NCBI GenBank assembly: GCA_045534635.1
Contig: JAZSKB010000027.1
Location: forward strand, 1 to 12,532
Direction: 5' to 3'
DNA: 12,532 nucleotides
Source of the DNA: UBA1205 sp045534635
Lineage (GTDB): Bacteria > Bacteroidota > Bacteroidia > Bacteroidales > WCHB1-69
How positions within the stretch are numbered: the stretch's first letter is position 1; each line of letters opens with the position of its first letter. A program made the position numbers and the translations under genes. Shown piece by piece: positions 6,408 to 12,532 of the stretch. The notes beneath the pieces were generated by a model. It searched no databases. It was not told the origin of the DNA and was given only the letters and a program-made list of their open reading frames with translations.

Positions 6408-8537
6408 ATGAAAAAATTAGTTTTAGCATTAAGTTTAATCATTTTTTTTGGAAATTCTTTTAGTCAAAATGTTAGTGTAAGTCAATCAACAGCAGAAACT
6501 ATTGCCTTAAATTACATAAAAGCCGTTGATAAAAGTAATTCTACTTATACAATAGAAACCATCACTACTAAAACCACCGATGATGGAACTATTTTGTATT
6601 ATGTCATCAACTTCAAAAACAATGGCTTTGTAATAGTTGCTGGCGATAAAAGAATCGACCCTATTATTGCTTATTCTACAGAAAATAAATACATTATTGG
6701 TAAAGTTGATGCTTGCGAAACTTTTATGAACGCTTGCGAAAGAAACATTGCTGATGTTATCAATTCTAACGAAATAGTTTCTGAAACAGTAAATGCCAAT
6801 TGGGATAATATTTACAAAGGAAAAATTCGTAAAGAAGATAATACAGGCATTAAACTTTTAACTTCTCAATGGAATCAAGATAAATATTACAATGCTCTTT
6901 GTCCATATATTTACGAAAACGAAAAAGCATTATCTGGCTACGACAACCACGTTCCTAATGGTTGCGTTGCTGTTGCTATGGCTCAGATTATATACTATCA
7001 CAGATATCCACAATCTGGATATGGTAATTCCTCTTATAAGTCTAATTATGGTCGTTTGAGAGCAGATTATGCTAATACTATATACGATTATGATGCAATG
7101 GCAGACGTAGCAACAGGTTATAGCGATGCATTAGCACGATTAATTTACCATTGCGGGGTATCTGTTGAAATGGATTATGACCCTGAAGGCTCTGGCACTC
7201 AAAGTTCAGATGTCCCCGCCGCACTAAAAGGTCGCTTCCTCTATAATGGTGCTGATTTAAAATCTAAGTCTGGTTATAGTAACGACGAGTGGTTTAATAT
7301 GATAAAAACAGATATTGACAATGGTCTTCCTATTTATTATTCTGCTCATACTGGAGGAACAGAAACTCATGCTGGACACGCATTTATATGCGATGGATAC
7401 GACAATACAAAAAAAATACATATTAATTGGGGATGGGGTGGCTACAATGATGGTTATTTTAGCCTTTCCGATATGAAAGGATACACACAAGCGAACCAAG
7501 CAATTTTTAATATTAAACCCAAATATGACACTACCAACTTCTTTACAGGAGTAAAAACACTTACAGCAACATACGGTTCTTTCAACGATGGCAGTTGTCG
7601 CCTACAATACAAAAATAATACCAATTGTGCTTGGTTGATTGCTCCTGAAGGAAATGTTACAAAAATAACGCTCTCTCTTGCAAAATTTGCTACTGAAGAC
7701 GGGAATGATGTAGTTACCATTTACAATGGTAGTGATACATCTGGCACTGTCGTAGCAACTCTATCTGGTATTATTGATGAAAACCGAACTTATACTATTA
7801 ATGGATCTAAAGCCTATATTAGATTTACCTCTAACGAATCCATTACAAGCGAAGGGTTCCATTTTAATTATACTACCGAACGCAACTCCGCAAACTATTG
7901 TTCCTCAACCACAACTCCTATCAAGAAAACTGATGAGTCTGGAACAATAACCGATGGTAGCAACAACAACAATTACGAAAACAACAAATATTGCTATTGG
8001 TCTATTGCTCCTAAAAATGCAACCGATAAAGTCGGACTTATTTTCCGCAAATTCGACCTCGGACAAGGTGACATTCTTGAAATATACAAACCGGGGTCTG
8101 CTGTTGCAATAACCTACCCTAAACACGGACAATATAGTTTCTCCAACGAGAACCCTCCAACATTAGATTCTGCATATATTGTTAATTCTAATGTTGCATA
8201 TATTCGTTTCAATGCGGATAACAACATTTCTGGAGAAGGTTGGGAAATTGAATGGTTTGGCAATGTCAGCGTAACAGAATCTGAAAATGGATTTACTGAT
8301 ATTTCTGTTTACCCTAATCCTGCTAATAGCATTCTTAATATTGCTATCCAACTTAAAGAAGAACAACAAACCAATATTGAACTATTCAGTATAATGGGAC
8401 AAAAAGTATATGAACAACACTATTATGGTAACCAAATAAATACATCTATTTATACAAGTGATTTGGCAAAAGGTATATATATGCTTAAAATCACTACTTC
8501 TAATGGTACAACTACAAGAAGTGTTTGTATTCAATAA
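6408..8537 (+). CDS. T9SS-exported C10 (streptopain-family) cysteine protease with two CUB-like domains
   Basis: A 709-aa secreted cysteine endopeptidase of the SpeB/interpain/PrtT family. Residues 1-19 are a signal peptide (cleavage near SFS/QN). About 24-95 is the Spi_C10-type inhibitory propeptide. The papain-like catalytic domain spans about 148-370: the nucleophile is Cys186 in NGCVAVAMAQ, the catalytic His is His324 in HAGHAFICDGYD, and the conserved Trp region is NWGWGG (340-345). Two CUB-like beta-sandwich domains follow (about 381-490 and 498-617), each with a Cys pair (C397/C407, C498/C529) and a GxG/D-x-I-Y strand pattern. The T9SS type A sorting domain (about 630-709) begins ISVYPNP and ends with LAKGIYML. 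Family members are made as zymogens and activated by proteolysis outside the cell. All catalytic residues are intact. Its likely role is protein degradation for nutrition or host interaction, but the substrate cannot be read from sequence. Confidence 0.93.
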   Translation: MKKLVLALSLIIFFGNSFSQNVSVSQSTAETIALNYIKAVDKSNSTYTIETITTKTTDDGTILYYVINFKNNGFVIVAGDKRIDPIIAYSTENKYIIGKVDACETFMNACERNIADVINSNEIVSETVNANWDNIYKGKIRKEDNTGIKLLTSQWNQDKYYNALCPYIYENEKALSGYDNHVPNGCVAVAMAQIIYYHRYPQSGYGNSSYKSNYGRLRADYANTIYDYDAMADVATGYSDALARLIYHCGVSVEMDYDPEGSGTQSSDVPAALKGRFLYNGADLKSKSGYSNDEWFNMIKTDIDNGLPIYYSAHTGGTETHAGHAFICDGYDNTKKIHINWGWGGYNDGYFSLSDMKGYTQANQAIFNIKPKYDTTNFFTGVKTLTATYGSFNDGSCRLQYKNNTNCAWLIAPEGNVTKITLSLAKFATEDGNDVVTIYNGSDTSGTVVATLSGIIDENRTYTINGSKAYIRFTSNESITSEGFHFNYTTERNSANYCSSTTTPIKKTDESGTITDGSNNNNYENNKYCYWSIAPKNATDKVGLIFRKFDLGQGDILEIYKPGSAVAITYPKHGQYSFSNENPPTLDSAYIVNSNVAYIRFNADNNISGEGWEIEWFGNVSVTESENGFTDISVYPNPANSILNIAIQLKEEQQTNIELFSIMGQKVYEQHYYGNQINTSIYTSDLAKGIYMLKITTSNGTTTRSVCIQ

Positions 8538-8556
8538 TATACATAAAATAAATTCC

Positions 8557-8594
8557 ATAGCCTCCTTTATAAAATAAAGGAGGCTATTTTATTA
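8557..8594 (+). terminator. Intrinsic terminator of the C10 protease gene
   Basis: A perfect 13-bp stem, ATAGCCTCCTTTA (8557-8569) with TAAAGGAGGCTAT (8575-8587), encloses a 5-nt loop and is followed by TTTATTATT. It begins 20 nt after the stop codon. Confidence 0.9.
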
Positions 8595-8660
8595 TTAGAA
8601 CTTTAATAAAAAAATTGTTTATCTATAAAAAAACAACAAATATTCTTAAAATTTAGAATT

Positions 8661-8702
8661 ATCGTTTTTTTAATTTTGTTTGAAAAATTTATAAAAAACG
8701 AT
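8661..8702. repeat. A/T-rich inverted repeat upstream of ktrA
   Basis: ATCGTTTTTTTAATTTT (8661-8677) pairs imperfectly with AAAAATTTATAAAAAACGAT (8683-8702), with a small bulge and a short loop. It lies about 40 nt before the ktrA -7 element. It could be a regulator site, a second weak terminator or a bent-DNA element. Nothing else was recognised in 8595-8740. Confidence 0.35.
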
Positions 8703-8740
8703 TTTTTCTAAAACAAAAGTATAGTTTAACTGAAAAATGG

Positions 8741-8748
8741 TATCTTTG
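8741..8748 (+). promoter_or_regulatory. Bacteroidota -7 promoter element for the ktrA-ktrB-djlA operon
   Basis: TATCTTTG matches TAnnTTTG exactly and forms the same decamer TATCTTTGCA as the promoter of the secreted propeller gene. No clear -33 TTTG is present; TTTA at 8725-8728 is too close. Transcription would begin near 8755, leaving a leader of only about 12-15 nt before the ATG at 8768. Confidence 0.65.
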
Positions 8749-8767
8749 CAAATTCAACAAAAAGAAT

Positions 8768-9463
8768 ATGAAATCAGAAAAATTTGCTGTAATTGGCATT
8801 GGACATTTCGGAAGAGCAATTGCTTTGAGTTTATCTCGAAGTGGAGCAGAAGTAATGGCGATAGACAACAACTATGAACGTATCGACCAAATCAGCGACG
8901 AAGTTTCTTATGCGGTAACATTAGATGCTACCGACAAAAGAGCTTTGTTATCTCAAGATATTCGTAGTTTTGATGTTGTTATTGTAGCTATTGGGTCTAA
9001 TTTTGAACAACGATTACTTTGCGTAGCTCTCTTGTTAGATTTAGGTATAAAAAGAATCATTTGCCGTTCTATGGGTCGAAACCAACGAATAATTCTCGAA
9101 AAAATGGGACTCACAGAAATTCTTTCACCAGAAGATGAAGCCGGACAATCGCTTTCTCGTCGATTGATGAATCCAAGTATGGTATCTTATTTAGACCTTT
9201 CTGACGATTATTGTGTTATGGAAATCATTGCTCCAACAAATATTTGTGGAGAAAATCTTGGAAAAATTGACCTTAGAGACAAATACAAACTAAGTTTAAT
9301 TACAATCAAACGTGCATTTGTTGAAAAAAAAGGAGAACAAATATCTCAACAACAACACGTTATTGGTGTCCCTGATACAAAAACTATCATTCAAGAAAGC
9401 GACACATTAATTTTGTTCGGTAAAAATAGAGATATTGAAAAATTTGTAGAAATTAATAATTAG
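8768..9463 (+). CDS. ktrA: KtrA/TrkA-type RCK regulatory subunit of K+ uptake
   Basis: The cytoplasmic gating subunit of a Ktr/Trk potassium transporter, forming an octameric RCK ring under the membrane subunit and binding nucleotides. At 231 aa it has a single RCK unit, the KtrA layout, where E. coli TrkA has two. The N-terminal Rossmann domain (about 4-120) carries the dinucleotide-binding GIGHFG (10-15), and an acidic residue at the end of strand 2 (AIDNN, Asp33) that would bind an adenosine ribose. SPEDEAG (120-126) is the conserved linker to the RCK_C domain (about 145-228). In Firmicutes homologues this C-terminal domain binds c-di-AMP; whether that holds here is not visible. The stop codon overlaps the start of ktrB (TAGTG), indicating translational coupling. 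The start has no clear Shine-Dalgarno sequence, as expected for this phylum. Confidence 0.93.
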   Translation: MKSEKFAVIGIGHFGRAIALSLSRSGAEVMAIDNNYERIDQISDEVSYAVTLDATDKRALLSQDIRSFDVVIVAIGSNFEQRLLCVALLLDLGIKRIICRSMGRNQRIILEKMGLTEILSPEDEAGQSLSRRLMNPSMVSYLDLSDDYCVMEIIAPTNICGENLGKIDLRDKYKLSLITIKRAFVEKKGEQISQQQHVIGVPDTKTIIQESDTLILFGKNRDIEKFVEINN

Positions 9464-11262
9464 TGCGAATATTTAAACGAATACGAGAACATATTAAATT
9501 AGCCATTTGGGATTATATCGATGCTATTCATAGTATTTTCCGATGGTTAAGCGTTGCTGTTTCATTGTTTGCTATGAGCATCATCTTTTATTATTATGGA
9601 TATGCTCAAACTATACAAAGTGCCAAATTTTGTAATATCGTTATTTTAAGTAGTTTATTTTTCTATATAATTAAATATTTCATCTTATTTATTTTTAATA
9701 AACACTCTTTCAGATATTTACAAAGAAATTGGATAGAAGGAGTTGTTATTTTAATACTTGGAATTTGGATGATTATTACTTATACATTAGAAATCAACTA
9801 CTTAGAACTTCTTTTTGGCTCTATTCAGGTGAAAAATTTCAATCATATTGCAATTATTGCTGTCCAATTGTACTTTTTTATTCTGATGCTCACAGAAATA
9901 TCTCACATCGGACATTTTTTAGGTAAACTCAAATTAGGTCCTGGCGGACTTCTCATTGGCTCTTTTCTTATTTTAATCACTTTAGGAACCATCCTATTGC
10001 TTTTACCTGAAATGACTATACATGGAATTTCTTTTATTGATGCCTTATTTACAGCAACTTCTGCCTGTTGTATTACAGGACTTTCCACTATTGACATTGC
10101 CACAGAATTGACTATTAAAGGCCAACTTACATTGCTTTTACTCATTCAATTAGGAGGGATTAATATTATTTGCTTTGCGACGTTCTTTACCTCTTTTTAC
10201 AAAGGAGGAAATCTTCGTTATCAATCTATTATTAAAGAATTGTTAGCAACCAATTTACAAAATTCTAAACGATTAACACAAGAAATTTTTGTTTATACAT
10301 TTGCTATTGAATTAATTGGTTTTGCTCTAATTTTTGCATACCTTTATTTTTCTGAAATTTATTCTTCTACAATAGGTGATAATATTTATTTTGCAGCATT
10401 TCACGCTATTTCTTCGTTCAACAATGCTGGTTTTAGTATAATGAGCAATGGAATGCAAAATCCGATATTGATTAACAATTATTACATCCAAACTATTACC
10501 ATGTTGTTGGCATTTTTAGGCGGTATCGGCTTTCTTACCATTCACGATGTTCTTAATCCACCAAAAGCAAGAGGAAACAAACATTTATGGTATAGACTTC
10601 AAATTTCTACCCGAATAATTTTAAAATTATCTATTTTACTTTGGATAGGTGGAGCCCTTTTCTTCTTTATTTTAGAATACAACAATCCTATTATTGGACA
10701 TCGATTAATTGACAAAATATACAACGCATTTTTTATCTCTATATCTTGCCGTAGTCTTGGATTCAATACGCTTCCTATTGGAGCACTATCAAATGCTACT
10801 TTACTGATTATGATTATTTTAATGTCCATAGGAACGGCTTCTGGCTCTACTGGTGGTGGTATTAAATTATCTACATTTCATATTTTAATAAAATCTGCTT
10901 GGGCTACAATAAAAAACAAACGACAAGTTTCCGTTGCCAACAGAGCAGTTTCTTTCGATTTAGTGAATAAATCTTACGTTGTTTTGCTTTTTACCATTTT
11001 TATGATTCTTGCTGGAACTGTTGTTTTGTCAATTACAGACCCAGAATTTTCATTTTTAGAAATATTATTTGAAGTTACTTCTGCTTGTGGAACTGTAGGA
11101 TTATCTATGGGAATATCTCCATTTCTATCTACTTTAGGAAAATTTATTCTCGTTGTATTTATGTATATCGGAAGAATTACTGTGCTCACTTTGGTAATTT
11201 CTATTGCAAGAAAGGTTTTCAATGGTTATAGTTTGGCACAGACTAACTTAAGTTTAAACTGA
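9463..11262 (+). CDS. ktrB: KtrB/TrkH-type K+ transporter membrane subunit with N-terminal extension
   Basis: The integral inner-membrane K+-conducting subunit of the SKT superfamily. Four pore-loop filters are visible, each with its conserved glycine: CCITGLS (G206), FNNAGFS (G323), CRSLGFN (G433) and ACGTVGLS (G546). The gating loop in the third repeat is seen as GTASGSTGGGIK (457-468), and the gate-region arginine as YIGRIT (R571). At 599 aa it is about 150 residues longer than Bacillus KtrB. The extra N-terminus (1-155) has about four predicted membrane helices (roughly 27-46, 56-78, 90-108, 126-147) before the canonical first helix near 162. The start is the GTG at 9463, which shares one base with the ktrA stop; no upstream in-frame ATG exists after the ktrA stop, and the next ATG would remove the first helix. 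The pair is surely co-transcribed, and djlA follows 7 nt later. Confidence 0.93.
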   Translation: MRIFKRIREHIKLAIWDYIDAIHSIFRWLSVAVSLFAMSIIFYYYGYAQTIQSAKFCNIVILSSLFFYIIKYFILFIFNKHSFRYLQRNWIEGVVILILGIWMIITYTLEINYLELLFGSIQVKNFNHIAIIAVQLYFFILMLTEISHIGHFLGKLKLGPGGLLIGSFLILITLGTILLLLPEMTIHGISFIDALFTATSACCITGLSTIDIATELTIKGQLTLLLLIQLGGINIICFATFFTSFYKGGNLRYQSIIKELLATNLQNSKRLTQEIFVYTFAIELIGFALIFAYLYFSEIYSSTIGDNIYFAAFHAISSFNNAGFSIMSNGMQNPILINNYYIQTITMLLAFLGGIGFLTIHDVLNPPKARGNKHLWYRLQISTRIILKLSILLWIGGALFFFILEYNNPIIGHRLIDKIYNAFFISISCRSLGFNTLPIGALSNATLLIMIILMSIGTASGSTGGGIKLSTFHILIKSAWATIKNKRQVSVANRAVSFDLVNKSYVVLLFTIFMILAGTVVLSITDPEFSFLEILFEVTSACGTVGLSMGISPFLSTLGKFILVVFMYIGRITVLTLVISIARKVFNGYSLAQTNLSLN

Positions 11263-11269
11263 TTTATTG

Positions 11270-12070
11270 ATGATAAAATATTTTACTACAATTATTTTTG
11301 TTATTTTAGGAACTATCTTTTTGGGATTTCCAGGAGCCATTTTTGGATTGCTTTTAGGAAATCTAATCTTTAAATTTTCTGACAATTCAGAACATTTTTC
11401 ATACAGCAACGAAAGAAAAATGAAAATCACAGTATTGGAAGCCATTATTCGCATTGCTGCCGTTGTTATGCAAGCCGATAAACAATTGATGAGGTCGGAA
11501 TTATACCTCTTTCGCGATTTTATGCTCAAAAATTTTGGCAATGAAGCGGCTTCTCATGCTATTACTTATTTGCAAAATATTCGAGACTTGCATATTGATG
11601 AACAAGATGCTTGCGACGAACTCAATAATGCTCTCAATTATACCGAAAAAATGCAAATTTTACGATTTTTATTCCAATTGGCATACGTTGACGGAATTAT
11701 CAATAGGCAAGAATTACAAAAAATCACTTATATAGCAACGTTGCTATACATTAGAAAATCTGATTTTGTCTATATGAAAGCCTCTTTTGAATACGCTCAA
11801 AAACAATATAATAACCATTCTAATAGCAAACATTCTTATTACAATTCCTCTTATAATACTAACAACGATTTAGATAATGCTTACGCAATTTTAGGAGTAA
11901 AAAGTTCCGATGATAACGAAACAATAAAAAAAGCATACCGAAGTTTGGCTATGGCAAATCACCCTGACAAAGTTCAACATTTAGGGGAAACCGCTCGCAA
12001 AGAAGCAGAAAAAAGATTTAGCGAAATTGCTCAAGCATACAATAAAATTAAAAAAGTTCGTAATTTATAA
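11270..12070 (+). CDS. djlA: DjlA-like membrane-anchored co-chaperone (TerB + J domain)
   Basis: A DnaK co-chaperone of the DjlA type, inner-membrane anchored with its J domain in the cytoplasm. The protein is 266 aa, close to E. coli DjlA. A hydrophobic segment with glycines (about 5-33, including GTIFLGFPGAIFGLLLG) is the anchor. About 54-165 is an all-helical TerB-like domain with the acidic DKQLM and YVDGIIN helix-turn signatures. A Tyr/Asn/Ser-rich linker (about 178-200) leads to a C-terminal J domain (about 201-266) with the HPD motif (231-233) that stimulates DnaK ATPase. The DjlA-type form is clear from HPDKV and the long basic helix after it. The ATG at 11270 is chosen; the TTG just before it adds one residue. 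It starts 7 nt after ktrB, so it is probably the last gene of the K+ operon and may use the same mRNA. Why it is linked to K+ transport is unknown. Confidence 0.88.
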   Translation: MIKYFTTIIFVILGTIFLGFPGAIFGLLLGNLIFKFSDNSEHFSYSNERKMKITVLEAIIRIAAVVMQADKQLMRSELYLFRDFMLKNFGNEAASHAITYLQNIRDLHIDEQDACDELNNALNYTEKMQILRFLFQLAYVDGIINRQELQKITYIATLLYIRKSDFVYMKASFEYAQKQYNNHSNSKHSYYNSSYNTNNDLDNAYAILGVKSSDDNETIKKAYRSLAMANHPDKVQHLGETARKEAEKRFSEIAQAYNKIKKVRNL

Positions 12071-12106
12071 ATTATTATTTATTGCACTATTTTGTAGTTT
12101 TTTATA

Positions 12107-12138
12107 AAAAAATGCAGACTTTAAAGTCTGCATTTTTT
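12107..12138. terminator. Bidirectional terminator between djlA and rubredoxin
   Basis: AAAAAATGCAGACTTT (12107-12122) and AAAGTCTGCATTTTTT (12123-12138) form a perfect palindrome with T-runs on both strands. It lies 36 nt after the djlA stop and 6 nt past the rubredoxin stop on the other strand, so it can end both convergent transcripts. Confidence 0.92.
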
Positions 12139-12144
12139 ACTATT

Positions 12145-12315
12145 TTATTCCATTTCCAATGGGGTAAAACCATTTTTACCTATTCCACAAAACGGACATG
12201 TCCAATCGTATGGAATATCTTCAAACGCTGTTCCTGGAGCAATACCATTTTCTGGGTCTCCTTTCTCGGGACTATACACATATCCACATGGACAAACATA
12301 ATTCTTCATACGCAT
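12145..12315 (-). CDS. Rubredoxin with a shortened first cysteine motif
   Basis: A 56-aa (from 12315) or 54-aa (from 12309, MKNYVC) small iron protein. Rubredoxins hold one Fe in four cysteines and shuttle single electrons, in anaerobes often to peroxide- or superoxide-detoxifying enzymes such as rubrerythrin. The signature is clear: GYVYSPEKGDPENGIAPGT, then FEDIPYDWTC, then CPFCG, then a short acidic end. The second binding motif is the normal C-x2-C-G. The first reads YVCPCGY, that is C-x-C-G, where family members have C-x2-C-G; the frame is otherwise unbroken on both sides, so this looks like loss of one codon and not a frameshift. The inner ATG matches the usual rubredoxin start; the outer ATG has the more A-rich leader. 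It is convergent with djlA and appears monocistronic. No clear promoter was found upstream. Confidence 0.9.
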   Translation of the reverse strand: MRMKNYVCPCGYVYSPEKGDPENGIAPGTAFEDIPYDWTCPFCGIGKNGFTPLEME

Positions 12316-12390
12316 TTATTTTTAATTTATTATAAAACGCTTTTTTTCCATTTTTATTGTACCTCTCAAAAAAAAGAAACTTGTTTGCAC

Positions 12391-12424
12391 TAAAAAAACA
12401 AGCCCCGCAGGGCTGCAGGGCTTG
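12391..12424 (-). terminator. Intrinsic terminator of the right-edge T9SS cargo gene
   Basis: CAAGCCC (12399-12405) pairs with GGGCTTG (12418-12424). A C/A mismatch and an inner GCA/TGC stem follow, closed by a GGGC loop. On the minus strand the hairpin is followed by seven Ts (12398-12392), 36 nt after the stop codon of the partial gene. It is notably G/C-rich for this window. Confidence 0.85.
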
Positions 12425-12460
12425 AAGTGAAATATATTAACTCTAAAAAAAACTATTATA

Positions 12461-12532
12461 CTACTCTTTGACAAACTTGATGGTATAGTTGCCGACTTTT
12501 ACAAAATACATTCCTTTTGACAAGTGGGAAAC
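12461..12532 (-). CDS. C-terminal end of another T9SS-exported protein (partial)
   Basis: On the minus strand a frame open from the window edge encodes 23 residues, beginning VSHLSKGMYFVKVG and ending TIKFVKE, before a TAG at 12463-12461. The pattern LSKGMYFVKV followed by a short strand and a final basic KFVKE is the end of the T9SS type A sorting domain; the two complete cargo proteins in this window have LSNGIYFVNI and LAKGIYMLKI in the same place. The rest of the gene, and so its function, lies outside the window. The downstream hairpin with a T-run supports a real gene end. Confidence 0.8.
   Translation of the reverse strand, partial: VSHLSKGMYFVKVGNYTIKFVKE

Noticed and set aside
11267..11269. 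TTG start for djlA
   Set aside because: An ATG follows immediately, and the TTG would add only one residue.
12082..12393. 103-codon plus-strand frame after djlA
   Set aside because: It runs through the palindromic terminator and is antisense to the rubredoxin, whose protein signature is unmistakable.
12399..12424. G/C-rich hairpin as a mobile or dispersed repeat
   Set aside because: Its position after a gene end and the T-run on the minus strand explain it fully as a terminator. No second copy occurs in the window.
1..12532. A new defence, mobile or biosynthetic system
   Set aside because: No transposase, integrase, nuclease, toxin-antitoxin, CRISPR or biosynthetic signature is visible. 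The genes are housekeeping, transport and secreted-protein genes.

Overview
The window looks like chromosomal DNA from a member of the Bacteroidota (Bacteroidetes), probably an anaerobic or microaerophilic Bacteroidales-like organism. The evidence is: three proteins ending in the type IX secretion system (T9SS) type A sorting domain; two exact copies of the decamer TATCTTTGCA in promoter position, matching the Bacteroidota -7 element TAnnTTTG; weak or absent Shine-Dalgarno sequences with A-rich leaders; strongly AT-rich DNA; a C10 (streptopain-type) peptidase; and a rubredoxin. I see no transposase, integrase, phage gene, CRISPR array, tRNA or rRNA.

Layout from left to right. (1) Bases 1-50 hold the 5' end of an unidentified minus-strand gene. 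Divergent from it is a 90-residue acidic orphan protein (227-499). (2) The orphan converges on clpB (3126-538, minus), and the two share a hairpin at 483-509 that overlaps the orphan's stop codon. clpB has two copies of a TGnCA-n3-TGnCA-like element just upstream of its promoter region. (3) Two plus-strand genes for T9SS-exported proteins follow: a 958-residue protein with Asp-box beta-propeller repeats (3453-6329), and a 709-residue C10 cysteine protease with two CUB-like domains (6408-8537). Each ends in a clear intrinsic terminator. (4) A plus-strand operon, ktrA-ktrB-djlA (8768-12070), encodes the RCK regulator and membrane subunit of a Ktr/Trk potassium uptake system, plus a membrane-anchored TerB/J-domain co-chaperone. 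The first two genes overlap by 1 nt and the third starts 7 nt after the second. (5) djlA converges on a small rubredoxin gene (12315-12145, minus), with a near-perfect palindromic terminator between them. (6) At the right edge, the last 23 residues of another minus-strand T9SS cargo protein are visible, followed by its terminator.

Functionally this is a mixed housekeeping and secretion segment: protein disaggregation (ClpB), a DnaK co-chaperone (DjlA), K+ homeostasis (KtrAB), an electron carrier (rubredoxin), and surface or secreted proteins routed by T9SS. I found no clear undescribed multigene system. The items most worth a second look are the rubredoxin whose first iron-binding motif is C-x-C instead of C-x2-C, the paired operator-like elements before clpB, the linkage of djlA to ktrAB, the four-helix N-terminal extension of KtrB, and the uncharacterised middle of the 958-residue secreted protein.
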